From: Nomia melanderi
Taxonomy: Eukaryota; Arthropoda; Insecta; Hymenoptera; Halictidae
Length of the DNA stretch: 64,000 nt
NCBI RefSeq assembly: GCF_051020985.1
Contig: NC_135008.1
Location: 3,720,001-3,784,000 of the forward strand
Direction: 5' to 3'
The position numbers and the translations under genes are program-made. The notes beneath the pieces were generated by a model. The model was not told the DNA's origin. It saw nothing but the letters and a program-made list of their open reading frames with translations, and ran no database searches. Position 1 is the first letter of the stretch. The number at the start of each line of letters is the position of its first letter. Shown here piece by piece: positions 27,730 through 40,286 of the stretch.

Positions 27730-28710
27730 AGATTGGAAGTATCCTACGAATCTTCGAAATCTCGCAACGATGACACCGAGATACCTTCGAGCTAATTCTC
27801 GTCGATAATAGTTTCTCGTGTATCCAATCTTCTGAGATTCATTCCTCAAACATTAATCGATTCATTGTAACGCCGCACGCATCCCCGTCGCCGGGCGAAG
27901 TCGCCCGAAACCACTCACGGAATCCTCCCCCGAAGGAAGGCGAGAAGGGATGAGAGTAGATCGCAGCTGCCGGCTCGTAAAAGCCAATCAAGAGTTCCAC
28001 GCAAGCGGTCGCTTTCAGCGCGTCTTTTAATAAAGCCTGATTCGAGATAGCGCGGTCGGCGTTTCGAGCGGGCTGGACGGTGTTAATGGCGTACCAAAAG
28101 ACAACGGGGGGTGTTCCCCGTGCGTCGGGGGTGAAAAAGGAAAGGAAAAAGAAACGCGGGAGCCGCAGGCAACCCTGCCCCCCCCCCCCCCCCCCGCCCC
28201 GTTGCCCAGGCCAACCCCCAGGGCGAAGGACTAACTTCTTGACACCGCGGCAACAAGACCAGATAACGATCCCCGCGCGACCGTATGCGTGCCACGTAAA
28301 CGTTTGTTAGGTCCTGCGATTAGCAACGCGAGCTTTCATTACCTCGGCGCTCGGCAGATTTCATTAATGGCGGTCGATGGTGGGCAGCCTCCGCTCGAAT
28401 TCGGGGATTCGCCGTTGACTAAGATTCAGTTGAGTCACCGGCGAATTTGTAGATCGAGGGGTAGATTCGCTGGCGTTGATAATTGAATGCTTTAAATTAC
28501 TTCCTTATATTCGGTATAAATTGAACGTTAATTTCAAAGAAGAAGTATTGATAATTGTTGAAGTAAAACAAACTCGTCTCCACCGTCAAAATAATTCGTC
28601 TGAGACGCATTCGCTCCCATGTTTTTCTGTTTCGTCGTTGAGTTAGACGCGTTCCTCGCGTGGCATCTGGTCGATAGTATGTGTAATCTGCCTTGTAAAA
28701 TATATACTTC
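27730..28710. other. Non-coding sequence, no gene recognised
   Basis: Mixed sequence with a C18 run at 28178-28195. No conserved frame seen. Confidence 0.65.
28178..28195. repeat. C18 homopolymer
   Basis: Eighteen consecutive cytosines; Pro/Gly-rich frames around it are artefacts. Confidence 0.95.
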
Positions 28711-28880
28711 AATAATATTCAGTTTTCTAAAGACAGGGGTTGAAATCATTAGCGTTTAGAATTTGAATTATAAATATCGTTCTAGAATCAATTCTCATTT
28801 GCAATGAATACAAAGTAGTTGGGAGCATTAAATTCTAAACGCTGAGTTCAATCCCCGTCTTTAGAAAACTGAATATTATT
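28711..28880. repeat. Foldback (inverted-repeat) element 1
   Basis: The left arm at 28711-28764 (AATAATATTCAGTTTTCTAA...) pairs with the right arm at 28830-28880 (...TTAGAAAACTGAATATTATT), with small mismatches. The loop is one copy of a core of about 65 bp (TAAATATCGTT...GTAGTTGGGAGCATTAAA). No coding capacity; resembles a MITE or foldback element. Confidence 0.85.
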
Positions 28881-28881
28881 T

Positions 28882-29177
28882 CACAGTTTCGCCTAGAATG
28901 GAAGAACTATCAACCCCTGTTCGTAGAACGTCGATCTATCAGTCGCACTACCCGAATATCTTTAAATTATAAATATCGTTGTAATTCTCATTTGTAATGA
29001 ATACAAAGTAGTTGGGAGCATTAAAGATATTTAAATTATAAATATCGTTCTAGAATCAATTCTCATTTGCAATTAATAGAAAGTAGTTGGGAGCATTAAA
29101 GATATTTGGGTAGTGCGACTGACACTAGATCGACGTTCTACGAACAGGGGTTGATAGTTCTTCCAGGCGAAACTGTG
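28882..29177. repeat. Foldback (inverted-repeat) element 2 with tandem core
   Basis: The left arm at 28882-28964 (CACAGTTTCGCCTAGAATGG...) and right arm at 29096-29177 (...CCAGGCGAAACTGTG) form an inverted repeat of about 82 bp. The loop holds two direct copies (about 28965-29025 and 29033-29100) of the same core found in the loop of the adjacent foldback element. It begins directly after that element ends. No protein coding. Confidence 0.85.
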
Positions 29178-32100
29178 AGAAAGTTCCTATTAACCGAATC
29201 TTTCTCCACCGTGGTACCCCACTTTCCGTGCATCCCTCTCGTTTCACGAGGTCTACCTGAAAGGTGTCGAGAGGCAGTCGGTTAACGAGCCGTGACGTCG
29301 CTGTATACAGATGTGCAACGATACGGCGGACCGTTTCGTCGGACTCGCCACGGGGGGAGGTGCGAGAGAACGGCGGAAAAGAGTCGTGATTCGTTTCGAG
29401 ACACACCCGTGTCGATCCGAACCGGGCGGGCAGCAGCTCGGCAACGTGCCGCGATTTCGCAGCCGAATCAACCTTTCTATCTGGTCGTCGATTATGCTCC
29501 ACCTGTGTATCTGTCGATTGTTCTAGGAAACATCGAGATCCCGGGGTTCCTTTTGTGCCGTTCGTTTTTTTCTTCATTCCAATATGTTTTTCGCGGCCGT
29601 TCCTCATTCTTCCGTCGATCGCCGATAGGGAAAGAGAGGGCCGAGCGACGCGGAGATCCGGCGGCCGACCTTTCTCCGTTCCCACGCGTGAAATCGGGCC
29701 GAGGAATGGACGATTTCTTTCGCCGCGACTCGGTTACATTGTCCGGCGGTGCATTATGGATGGAAATTGCACGCTGGAAGGTCCGATCGTGGGCACGCAC
29801 TTCGAGCCTCGATCGACGGGCGCTACCTCGTTAGCGACCGAGATCTCTCGTGATCGTGTTCTCTCACGAAGCCTCCGAGATATTCTTCTTCGATTTGTAG
29901 AACCATAATTGTAACTTACGCGGCCACTTTCGCGGACGAATCCCGACAGTCTGTTGCCGTGAATATCCTCACGGCGATCATAATCGACTCGATTCCGCGC
30001 GGCGAGAATATAATCCCGGCCACGCTTAAAATCCCCGTCTACCGGCGTGAGATTCTCAAGGTAATTGAAATTTTTATCATCGAACCACGGAGTTTTTGCC
30101 GCGCGAGCCGCTCGACGAAAGTCGAGCCCGCTGATTGGAAAAAGGATGGAGCGGCGATTCATTGAATCCTCCCGGAGCTCCGGCGCGCATCCGCGGGACA
30201 GACAAGAGCCTCGAACTCCCTTCAAACGGCCATACATTATTAGACGTCGCGAACGGGGACTTGGCAGGTTGGCAGGTCATTCCTGACGCGAACGGTACCA
30301 CGGTATACGGAGCAAGTGCCCGAAGAAGGAGATCCGTATCTTCACGCTGCGTGCTCGCGTTGCCAGAGATGGAACGCCGACAGCTTGACAAATTACTCCC
30401 TGATTCGCGTTTTCGCTAAAATCAATCACCCCGCCGTGCTCGTGTCACCTTTGCACTCTGGTACGCCGGTAATTGCCAGATTCTCAGCTAATTACGTTCC
30501 CTGGCAGCACAATGCAACGCCGATTAGCTTACCGAATCCCTGGCCCCACGAAATTCAACGTTTATCGTTCGCGAGCCGAATTTCTTCCTGACTGATTCAT
30601 GAACTTCGTCCATTCCGAATTTATCGAACTTTCTTCCGTTACTTTCGACTCGAATATTAAATCCTTCTCTAAATTATTCTATTCCGAGAATCCTCTTAAC
30701 GATCATCTATTTATGCCCGGTTACTTTTTCATTCCGCGCCGAAAATCGAGCGTCATTAACGCGGAACCTACCGTATTCCCGTCTGAATGGAACAGGATCC
30801 ACGGAACGGATGATCCGGTGTTTATGGAAGATTTTCGCGAAACCCGACGCGAGGATGACGCGCGACCGGTCGCCGTGGGGATCGAGCCGCGAAAAACAAG
30901 AACGGAACGAGCCCGGAGGGGAACAGGGCGCGCGAAGATATAGAGACCTTAGGGCACAATACCGTGGCTGTGGGTAGCCATTGACAGAAACGGCCGTGTC
31001 ATCCAGTCATGATACATCCCATTGTGCCTCCGAAGGACCTTCTGGAGACTGCATTATCGTCTTCCTATATCTTTTTATTAGAGCTCGGGTCCTGATTTCT
31101 CTCCGGCCTCCGGGTTTCTCCGGCTGCGAGAGAGACAGACGCGCGCGCGCGCGCTTGCGAGCACACGGGCGCTCGGGGTGGAGGATGCTCCCGCTGATAC
31201 ACAGCGTGCGTCAGCAAGAAACGTCGTCGGAACGATTCCTCGGGCTTCCTTTCGAAACTGGCCGCGGCTCTCAAAAGTGTAATTAATTTTACTGGGGGGA
31301 CGGACGCTGCCACTGCCACTTCTAGAAAGACAATAAGCGGTATCGGGTACTTTCTACTCCGATCCGCTGGAACCGGGACGAAGGCGGTTCGATAGGTGGC
31401 CACGTTTCCTCGGAGAAATACCAAGGGTCGTGACATTTGAATTTTGGCAGCCAGACAATTTACGAAACGCGTCCTGCTTCGTGCCTGTAACGCGCGTCAC
31501 GTAACTAAATGGTATTAAGGGGAACCACGGACTTTGGTGATGATTCAGCGGAGTCTGACGGAGCTATGTTGATGAAGCACTGGAGTAGATTGCTGTACTG
31601 ATTGGAAATCGTTTCGCGGTCGTTTCAAGAGTAGAGCAGCTTTCGATTCTCGATGCATTTTGAAATAAGATGCCGAACAGTTTAGCATATCGTTTAATGC
31701 GTATCTTCGTTGAGAGGAGATTGTATCTAGAGGATGTTGACTGGGAGATCTATGAAGTATGCGAAAACATCGCAACTTTAGAAAACCTCCCGAAGGCAAA
31801 GGGGTGTAATGCGATTCGCTGCTGAAGATCCACCGTTGCGGTCCCCCAGAGAGGCCGGTGACAGGGGAACAAAAGCCTGTCGGCGGGCTTTCGCAGGCAA
31901 CTCAGTGTTTTCCAAAATTCGTAGCAGCGGGCAGCGATTGTCCTAAGCGCCTCGGGGGATCTCACAAAGGGAGTCACCCGCTGACGATCGCGTTGCGAGC
32001 GCAACGATCCGCCGTTACCCGCCGTCCGGCATTCTCAGCCAGCCCGGAGCAGGATCTACCGATAATTTCGATAATTCTTTTGTCGTTTCCGGGCTTGGTC

Positions 32101-35040
32101 GCTCGGCGCTCGCGCACGAGGAAACTTGAAAAGGACGACTTGAAATCTGACCTATACCTTTTCGACGGAACTGTTCGGTTCTGACGGAATGACCGAGGAG
32201 GAAACAAGAAACCGAATGTCCGGATGAAAAGATTATTAAACGATCGGCTAAACTATTTGGGGAAATTGAACCAAGAACTTGATAATAACTTGATTATTCG
32301 TGAGATACTTTGAATAGACGTGACAATTTAGCTATAGGAAAACTCTAAGAAATATTGCAGATGAATTGAAATGGAAATCTCGAATTAACTGATCCTTGAG
32401 AAATTCCTAAAGACGCAACGAACAAGCAGAGACTTCCAACCGTCACGCCAACTTCGACAAAACGATGATTATTACTCGCGAGACAAAAGTCGAACGCATC
32501 GAACTCGCGTATCGGCCGAACGCTGGCGATTAATATCTATTAGAGGGGCGGAAGCGAGGGGCGTCGTTCCGCGGGGGATGCTCCGGACGGATGACGCGGC
32601 GGTGACGTCACTGCCGGTCAACTACAAGTATTTCGCATTAGCGGCGGCGGGCGGCGCTAATTAATTGGGTTAAAAAGACGTTAGGCGAATTGATCGGTCC
32701 ATTCAAGGTGGCCACCAGCCGAGATAAAGTTATTATTCGGCCGTATCAATTTGCCGGGAGGCGCGGGGCGCCCGGGAGATCGCGTGCCGTCCCGCTATAT
32801 CTCGTCTTATCGCGTCGATTCGCCGGGACCGCCATGGGAAAAACCGGCGCCGACCGTCCCTTTTCCCGCAGTAACTTTCGACGGTCCAGGGAATCGTTGC
32901 TGGTGCGAAGGCGGACAGCCGGTGTTGCTGCCAGTTCGATTTCATTGAGATATATCCGCTGACGTACAACGAGGGATGGGCTAAATTGGAGCTCGACGAT
33001 TTCCTCGCCGATCGCCGACAGACGCCGGCGTAATTGAAAAGAATTCGATGCGCGAAATATTTAACAAAGTATTCCTTATTATTCGCGAAGCTGCAGCTGC
33101 AAACTAGAGACACCGACGGGCTGGACTAAAACGCATCCGTCCGCAACGGTGGAACGTGCACGAGAGACGAGCGAACAAAACGATGTTTAGAGTGGAAACA
33201 AATTTGTCCTCGAGATTTCTCGGCCTATCCAAATAGCCGCGGAACCGGCAGCGGCTGGCAGGGCTGTCGGTCTCGCGTACCTGCCGGGCTCCGAGTCAAC
33301 TTGATTTATCTTGGCCAGCCAACGAGGGATTGGCTTCTGTTTTTGCTAGGCTGCGCTGGAACACCAGCGGATCCGTTTAGCGTTCCGACTAATCCAACGG
33401 CGGCCGATCGTCTCGCGGATCAGAGGTCCGGAAAAATCGGCCGGGGGGCCATAGAAACCGGGGACCGCCGGTTTCCAGGGAATTTTCGGCGGACAGGCGA
33501 CCACGAGGACGACGCTCGGGCCACGGCCGGAGTTAAACCTATTATTATCGTGCCTCGTCCCCCGTAGTGAAAATGTCAAACGGGCATCCAGCGGCCGGCG
33601 ATATTCCGGTCCAGCCTCGTGGGCCGGCCACGGCGGCCACATCAAAGCGGAAGGGAGAGACGGTTCTCCTGGCGCGTTCTCGCGAACGTCACGCGACAGG
33701 ACACGTCGGTCCTGTCGACCCGGCTTGTCCCAACTATTTTATCTGGCTGTATCTCGACCCGTTCCTCACGTGCGACGTATCGGTCCCCGCGATCGAGCCC
33801 CTGCGATCGTCGCACACCGCTTTCGGAGGAACTCCGATTCGATTTTCGCTCGAACGGAGACGCTTCCTCGGCCCGCGCCGCTCGGACGTTTTCGGGGAAT
33901 TTCGTGTGACTTTTCTGACGCGCCTCCTTCCGTGGATAGGACGATCGTATTCTCGGAACGAAATAGCTCGGAGTCGAAGAGACTTCTAATGGTGCTTCGG
34001 GAAAAGGTTGATTATCCTCGCGGGAGCGTGCGGAGCGTAGAACACAGCGATACTCTGAACTGAAACATTTATCTCGGTTCCCCTGTAAAAATGTAAATTT
34101 CCATGAGGTTCCGCAATCAGCGCGGAGAACCGCGAGCACTATTTGTAAGATGCCCGCGACGATCACTCACAGAAGAACGAGCAATCAATCTCTCCCCTTT
34201 TACTCGTTGTTCACCAATAACGCTCATCAGCGAGCGATCCGGCAAAGAGTAGAAACATATTAAAAACCGACGGAGTGGACGGAAAGGAAGCGGAGGGGCG
34301 GGGATAGAGAGAACGAATTGGAGCGAGGAGAAAAGGCGAGAGCCCGTCGACAGGGAGCGGAGGACGGAACCGATAAAATCCATCGGAGCGGAGGCTGAAA
34401 GACCGGCAGAAACATCAATCGTTGACTCATCCCATTTGGATCACAAAAGTACGTCGAATTGGGTCGTCTGGTGTCGGGTATAGGGTCCCAGGGTATTGGG
34501 CCCCCGAGCTCATCCGGCGAACAATTATTTTGCGGGTCCCTTTCTCGGTCTCCTTCTCTTTTCCCCGGCGAGAGGCCTCGCTCTCCTCTTTCCCTCTCTC
34601 TTTCTCCCTCTGTTCGCCGTGTTCTTTCGGTGCTCGTCCGTTCGCTTCGGGACAGAATGTATATCCCGCAGCGCGACGTCCACCGACGCGCTGCAAGACA
34701 AATGGCCTCGTGACGGCGGCTACATTACGTTTCAAAACTGGCCTAATCGTCGGCTTTCCGGATGAGAAACAGCCTCGATACGTATAGAGAATACCGCGGC
34801 TATATACCTGCACCGTCTCGGCCGGTGCATCGCGGACAGCATTGTCTTTTCTGCAACGTTGCGCCCGTTCCGCCGGATCCAACCCAAACGAGCCCGCTTT
34901 TCGGCGGGGACTTCGCCTCTCATCGCTTTCTCTTCGACAACTTCGATGGCTGCTCTACGATCCTATTATCATGATTCTTTTATGCGAATAATATAGCTGA
35001 TCTTGCGGTGCGTCTACGTTGAAATAGGATTTTTCGTTAG
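29178..35040. other. Non-coding sequence, no gene recognised
   Basis: GC-rich with chance frames on both strands. A (GC)7 run at 31141-31154 is the only distinct simple repeat. No domain, transposase or RNA gene recognised. Confidence 0.65.
31141..31154. repeat. (GC)7 run
   Basis: Seven GC dinucleotides in a row, an alternating purine-pyrimidine sequence of the kind that can adopt Z-DNA. Confidence 0.9.
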
Positions 35041-35253
35041 CCACTTGCGCTGGAAATGAATTTAGGGATTTGGCAGTGTCGCGCGATGAACTTTGGTTTT
35101 ACCGATTTTACGCGGATGTGAAGATTCATTTCGTTTGAATCATTTTGAATAGAGTGATACATTTTGAAACAATTTAATATGTGTGCAAGAAGATTGGCAG
35201 TGTGTAAGAGACATCGTTGACCATTTTCGAACAGAAACGTCCAGCGCAAGAGG
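35041..35253. mobile_element. MITE with CC(A/T)CTTGCGCTGGA termini, TTAG-flanked (213 bp)
   Basis: The left end CCACTTGCGCTGGA and right end TCCAGCGCAAGAGG are inverted repeats matching at 13 of 14 bases. Both flanks read TTAG (35037-35040 and 35254-35257) rather than TTAA. AT-rich interior without coding capacity. Probably a piggyBac-like family using a variant target. Confidence 0.72.
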
Positions 35254-35257
35254 TTAG

Positions 35258-36663
35258 AATACTACTACGAATCGAATCGTTCGAGCTCTTCAGATTATCG
35301 ATTCTTATTCGGTTCGTGACGTTTAATTAGGCGCGGGAGATAGGACAATTCGGAACACGATCGGTTAACGATCACTGTAGTCCAGACCGAGCCATCCTCC
35401 ATTGTTCAACAAAAACATGGTATATTTTTATTCCCCGGATATAGGTAACCGGCGCACTTTAGCAGACGTTATTAAAACCGTAACGTTTTAAATAACTGCA
35501 AGCTATAGCCAAACGATACAATTCCGTTCGTTTTGCCCTCTTTGTCCGTGCCGGTATTCCATCGTGACGGACATTTTGGTTTGCCCGCGGTTCTCGTTTT
35601 ACGTTCGATGTTTTTTTATTTTCGCGGGATACGAATCGGCTGGAGTATTGAATCCACGGGCTCCCTGCGGACCACCGGTGGTTACAATCGATTTTTTTCG
35701 CGCCTCCATTTTTATTTTCCTCTCTCTCTTTCTCTCTCTCCCTCTCCCTCCTCTTTTTTACACGCAACGCTCCGATTTCCGGCTATTCTCGAGGAAGATT
35801 AGCCGCGCGCGTTGTGAAAGGTTCGACGGGAATATTTACGGTGTGCATTTTCGCCGCGCGCAAAAATCCACGTGGGAGTGGTGTTCGTTGCGTTCCCGCG
35901 ACCGGCGGAAACACCGGATCGAATCGATTAAATTTTATTCGGCCGGCCGTTTTGTCCCGGCGTTTCCCGGGCGTCTGAAAACCGCGCTCGAAGTTTCGCC
36001 CATGGGTAATGAAGCAACCGGAGCAGAGCAAACGTGCGCGGGATCGAATTCGAGAGTTTTCAAACGTTCGGATCGACTGCGAACCAGCGGTCCCCATTAT
36101 ACCGTTGTTCTCACTGGCTCGTTCTTTGCATACGTGAAATATCCACCGGCAGAACAGTTGTTCGTAGAAGCAATCTACGAAACGGCAGATCGACGATCAG
36201 CTAGTCCACGAAACGGTATACACGGGCCTTGTTCATGGGGCGTGACGCGTTTCCACGGGGTTTCATTGTCCGCGCTATTCACCGGGGCCCCGAGAATACC
36301 CCGTAGAAGGCAACTATGGGACAGGAAAGAAAGATTTGCGTGAGGTATCGTTGGCGTAACTAAAGGCTACCGAATGGAGACCTGTCGCGGCGCTCCCCCA
36401 TGGCGTATGAAAGGAGGGAAAACAAGGATCGACATGCAAATTCCGAGTGACGGGGAACAAATTTTCGACTCCTATCCTTTTACCGGTTGTTTTTACGCCG
36501 GGTCGCGTTCCCTGCCCTCCGTGAACCGTTTCCTTTCTCTGTTCCGGCTTCTTTGTTCGCGATGCTTTCAACAGCCTTTTCCGAACTGACGGTCTTCCAT
36601 TGATTCTTCTGCTACCAGTTCCTGATTACTTATCTGTGCATTAAGAACGACAGTTACATTTAA
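35258..36663. other. Non-coding sequence, no gene recognised
   Basis: A CT-rich tract at about 35718-35752 and a 259-codon chance frame from 35564 with no recognisable domain. Confidence 0.6.
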
Positions 36664-36836
36664 CCCTAATCGGACCACGATGTGACTTTTACTTGAATTT
36701 TTTTATTATTTCCTATTGTGTTTCCAAAAGTTTTTCTAGGCTTTTGAAATTTAGACCATATAAACAGAAGCAATAACATTTTCATCGTTCCTGTTATTCT
36801 CATAAGTGACTGAGAGTTACATTGTAGTATGATTCG
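36664..36836. mobile_element. Decayed TTAA-flanked MITE (173 bp)
   Basis: TTAA at 36660-36663 and 36837-36840. The left end CCCTAATCGGACCACGATG and the right-end complement align with about 15 of 21 matches, and the right GGG is lost. Internally it carries GTGACTGAGAGTTAC, close to the subterminal motif of the element at 3954-4302. Confidence 0.65.
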
Positions 36837-36840
36837 TTAA

Positions 36841-39632
36841 TAACAGCTCAACAACATCGAATCAAGTTTAACTCAATCAAGAAACTGTCTGAGTTTCCAT
36901 GAAATACAACTGACTCGACATTCTCCTCGGAAACCGATACACCGTAGAGCCGCCGCTTTCAGCATCGCCAAGCATCATTCTCCACGCAATCGCGAAAATA
37001 ATATTCCCGAGGAACCCGAGAAAATCCCGAAGGGTAGCTCTCCTAAAGGAGAGAACTCAGTCCCCCAGCGCCGTAACTAACGTAGGGGGATCGCGCCATA
37101 GAAATCGTCGGGCGAGGATAAAGAGGGAAAGAGGAAGAGTCCATGCAAATTTCGAACGCGCCGTTGAAATCGAATTTCGCGGGTGTGCATTGTCTCAGAG
37201 GTCTCCGGCTCGTTTCCCCGGCGCGCCATCCTCCGGACGTCTTTCGGGACTTCCGTGCATTGTTCCAGGGACCTGTCAACGGGTCGGTCACGCCGCGTTT
37301 CCGGGCGGGATTCGCGCTTCCCAGGGCTGTCGTGCGCTTCCAGACAAAAGCCGCGCACCTGCTGCCCATTGACACTCCGCGGCAGGTTGAAGGGACGCCG
37401 GGCCGAGAGCCGGCGGACGAAAGCAGCCGCTAATTATCAAAACTATCATTTGTTACCGAACGGGGGGCGCCTGGCTCGCCCGGCATGGGGCTGCTGCGAG
37501 CGCTCTTCTGCGAACCAGCTCGCATCGTTAACTTCCTTTCGCGTGAAACCGCCTTTTTACTCCTCCCCATCGGGCCCACCTCCTCGTCCCCCACCGTTGA
37601 TGACTCTTTGACTCCGGCCACTTCCCCGAAAACTTAACGCGCCGAGCTTTTATCGTATCAATTACTATTCCCCGATACTCTCGTGCGAGCGTACCGGCTA
37701 CCGAAACGCCGGAACACCAATCTCGAGCAATCATCTATGAGATAATCACAGTTACCGAGATGTATAATTAAAAGGTGCTCAAACGGGCCCAAACTTTGTA
37801 TAAGATCACCGGTTGCGATACGTCATTCCGGGGATCGATTGCGCAATCCCTTTCCCCGGGATCGTCCCGGCTCACGTCTTGATCGACGACTCGAGTCTGT
37901 GCATCGACGATCCGTGATCCCGATCGAAACCGTTCGCGGGGGGTCCGCGAGCGGAATGTCGAATTAGTCCTCCCGCGGGAGGACAATCGAGCGTGGTCCC
38001 GATCGATCTCGCCCGCGAACGACGTGTCAGGGTTGGCTGCGAGACCCGGCCTTTACGTAATCGTCGCCGGCGAGGCGTCTCGTTCGAACGCGCTCCGTTG
38101 CGAAAGACGCCGTCTCCTCCGGCTGGAAACACGGACGTCTCACGCGAGGACGTGAAACTCCTTCGGACGCGTCGCCTTTGCTAGAGGGCCGAACGTTACG
38201 GGACAGTTAATTGCACCGGGCTACGTTCCTCGGTCGTTCTCGATCTGGAATCCCAGCCGATTCCGTGCGACTCTTCCTTTTGACAGGGGGCGTGTGTCGA
38301 CCTAGAAGCGGAGACCCGTTCGGTCTCTCCGAGGCCGAGGTTTCCATTTTTAGACGGTTCGATTCGTTTCTTGCGTGCTGCCCAGGTGTTTCTCGCGAGT
38401 TTGGCGACCGAAATTTTCGGTCCTCCTTGTTTCGGGGAATTCGTGAGCCTCCTGGAATCCTTCGGAACCGGCGGTCTCTCGAGATCGCCGGTGTTTAGGG
38501 ACACGCGTTGCAGCTCGGCAGGAAAGTTTGATTGATTACGGCAATCAGAATTTGGGGAAGAGAACGAGAAACATCGAAGCTGTACTGTTTTATGATTGAT
38601 GATTCACCATTTGTTAGCATTGTACGTTGGATTAAAGCGCGAAGTCAAGAACAATTATTATTTCGTTTCGATGTAGCGGTCGTTGCGTGATTAAGGACAC
38701 GGAGGGAAAAAAAAATGATTCGTGAGAATGGATGGTCTAAACGGACGTTTCGAATTTTTTTCCGTGCCGACGCTGGCCAGACGCAAATACTCCGGCAGTC
38801 TAGGATTTTTTGTCGGAGTCTGGAAGGTGACGCTGCTGCCGTGGCTACACGTCCCGGGAAGTCGACGGGGATTGCGCAAACGGTATCCTTGTAATCCGCC
38901 TAACAACATAATAAGTGATTTCTTGCTTACTTTGTACGAACGATGGAACGGCGCCGCGAGACGTCCGGCATCGAACTGAAAATTGCCAGTTGCAAACGTA
39001 TTCGTAAGCGACGATAATGACGGAACGCGATTAAACATCGGTCTGCTTCCACCGGGGAGAATAATGTTGCGATGCACTCGCCGGCGATCGGCTCGAGCAA
39101 TTCGTTTCAGGATATCGAGTGGGTCCTCTGATTAACCCGAGGAAACGAAAACGGCTGTTCCTCTGTTTTGTTCGGTAATTGCTCGACGGCCATTATCTCT
39201 TTAATCTAAATATTTCGCTCCTCCTTTGAGTAAACTCTGCTTAACACGGTAACGCGCGTTTAAAGCCCGACGTTACTACTTTATCCAGCATTCTTAATTC
39301 GAGAAATCTACGGCTTAATTTATGTGCGTTGCACACGGGTGGAATAATTGCTCATTTATACATAGTAAACGCTGTAGGAAATATCGTACCATCGCACTCC
39401 GATGATTCCTCCTTACTCCTGCCACTCGCAATCGCGAAATCTACGAACCTTAGTCGTTGCGAGTCATCAACTTCGATACAAATCAGAAGACGTCTAACTA
39501 GGATCTCTGCAACTTAATTGCCACAAACCAACATCACAATGCACTCAATCGGTAGACATCTAAAGCATCCAGAATGCAACTAACATCACTACCTAAATAG
39601 TCGCAAATCGTCACAATACAATCAAAAATCAC
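36841..39632. other. Non-coding sequence, no gene recognised
   Basis: GC-rich, turning AT-rich from about 38.5 kb. Contains a perfect 18-bp palindrome at 37967-37984. No conserved frame. Confidence 0.65.
37967..37984. repeat. Perfect 18-bp GC-rich palindrome
   Basis: GTCCTCCCGCGGGAGGAC is its own reverse complement. No role known; could bind a dimeric factor or be chance. Confidence 0.6.
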
Positions 39633-39636
39633 TTAA

Positions 39637-39782
39637 CACGTTACCACGAAAAATATCAGTGATTCATGTATCACTTATTCTTTTGTAGCAAAGATAAAAT
39701 CGGCAATCATTAATTATTCGCTACCATGATTCTTACGTTACGCTATCTAGTTACGCTATATTTTGATTCGACGTCGCGTATT
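39637..39782. mobile_element. Partial TTAA element, CACGTTA-terminus family (left part only)
   Basis: Starts after TTAA (39633-39636) with CACGTTACCACGAAAAAT. A block from CTTTTGTAGCAAAG (about 39681) recurs near 40105 in the element at 40056-40286, in the same order and orientation. No right end before the MITE at 39787, so this copy is truncated or interrupted. Confidence 0.5.
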
Positions 39783-39786
39783 TTAA

Positions 39787-40023
39787 CCCTTTGAGTGCTG
39801 AATACTCCCAGCAGAAACGTTCCGTGTGGACCATTTGTTTTCTCTTTGAAGATCGATGAATTATGTTAATTCATACAATTAATTAAATTTTAATTAAACT
39901 GTAATTGTATTTCCTCAGTTTTACGAAACTGAATAAAACCAAGAAACGCTTATATTAATCACATACATTTATAATGGTCACCATATGTGAGATTGAAAAT
40001 ATGCGGCCACAGCACTCAAAGGG
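39787..40023. mobile_element. TTAA-flanked MITE with CCCTTTGAGTGCTG termini (237 bp)
   Basis: TTAA at 39783-39786 and 40024-40027. The terminal inverted repeat is a perfect 14 bp: CCCTTTGAGTGCTG and CAGCACTCAAAGGG. AT-rich, non-coding. The exact repeats suggest it is younger than its neighbours. Confidence 0.87.
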
Positions 40024-40055
40024 TTAAGAATCATAACCGTCTTCAAGTCATATAA

Positions 40056-40286
40056 CACGTCAAGCGCCACGAAAATCTTAAGCGTTTTCCCATAGAGTTT
40101 GTCTTTTGTAGCAAAGAAAAGTAGGAATACTTATGAATTGTTTGGCGTTGCAACGTTTGCGTTACACTATTATCAACTTAGTTGCCTTAAACATTTTTAT
40201 TTCACATCGGTTGTCTCGTACGTTACGATTGTTTTTTAGTCATTCAGAAGCGTCAGTCACCAGTGGCTGACACAGCGCTTAACGTG
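40056..40286. mobile_element. TTAA element with CACGT(C/T)AAGCGC termini (231 bp)
   Basis: The left end CACGTCAAGCGCCACG follows ATAA (a decayed TTAA) at 40052-40055. The right end GCGCTTAACGTG is followed by TTAA at 40287-40290. The ends match over about 11 of 12 bases. Non-coding. It shares internal blocks with the partial copy at 39637-39782. Confidence 0.7.

Noticed and set aside
35564..36343. 259-codon plus-strand frame, the second longest in the window
   Set aside because: Its hydrophobic N-terminal part comes from the CT-rich tract, the rest is basic and featureless, and no homology is recognised.
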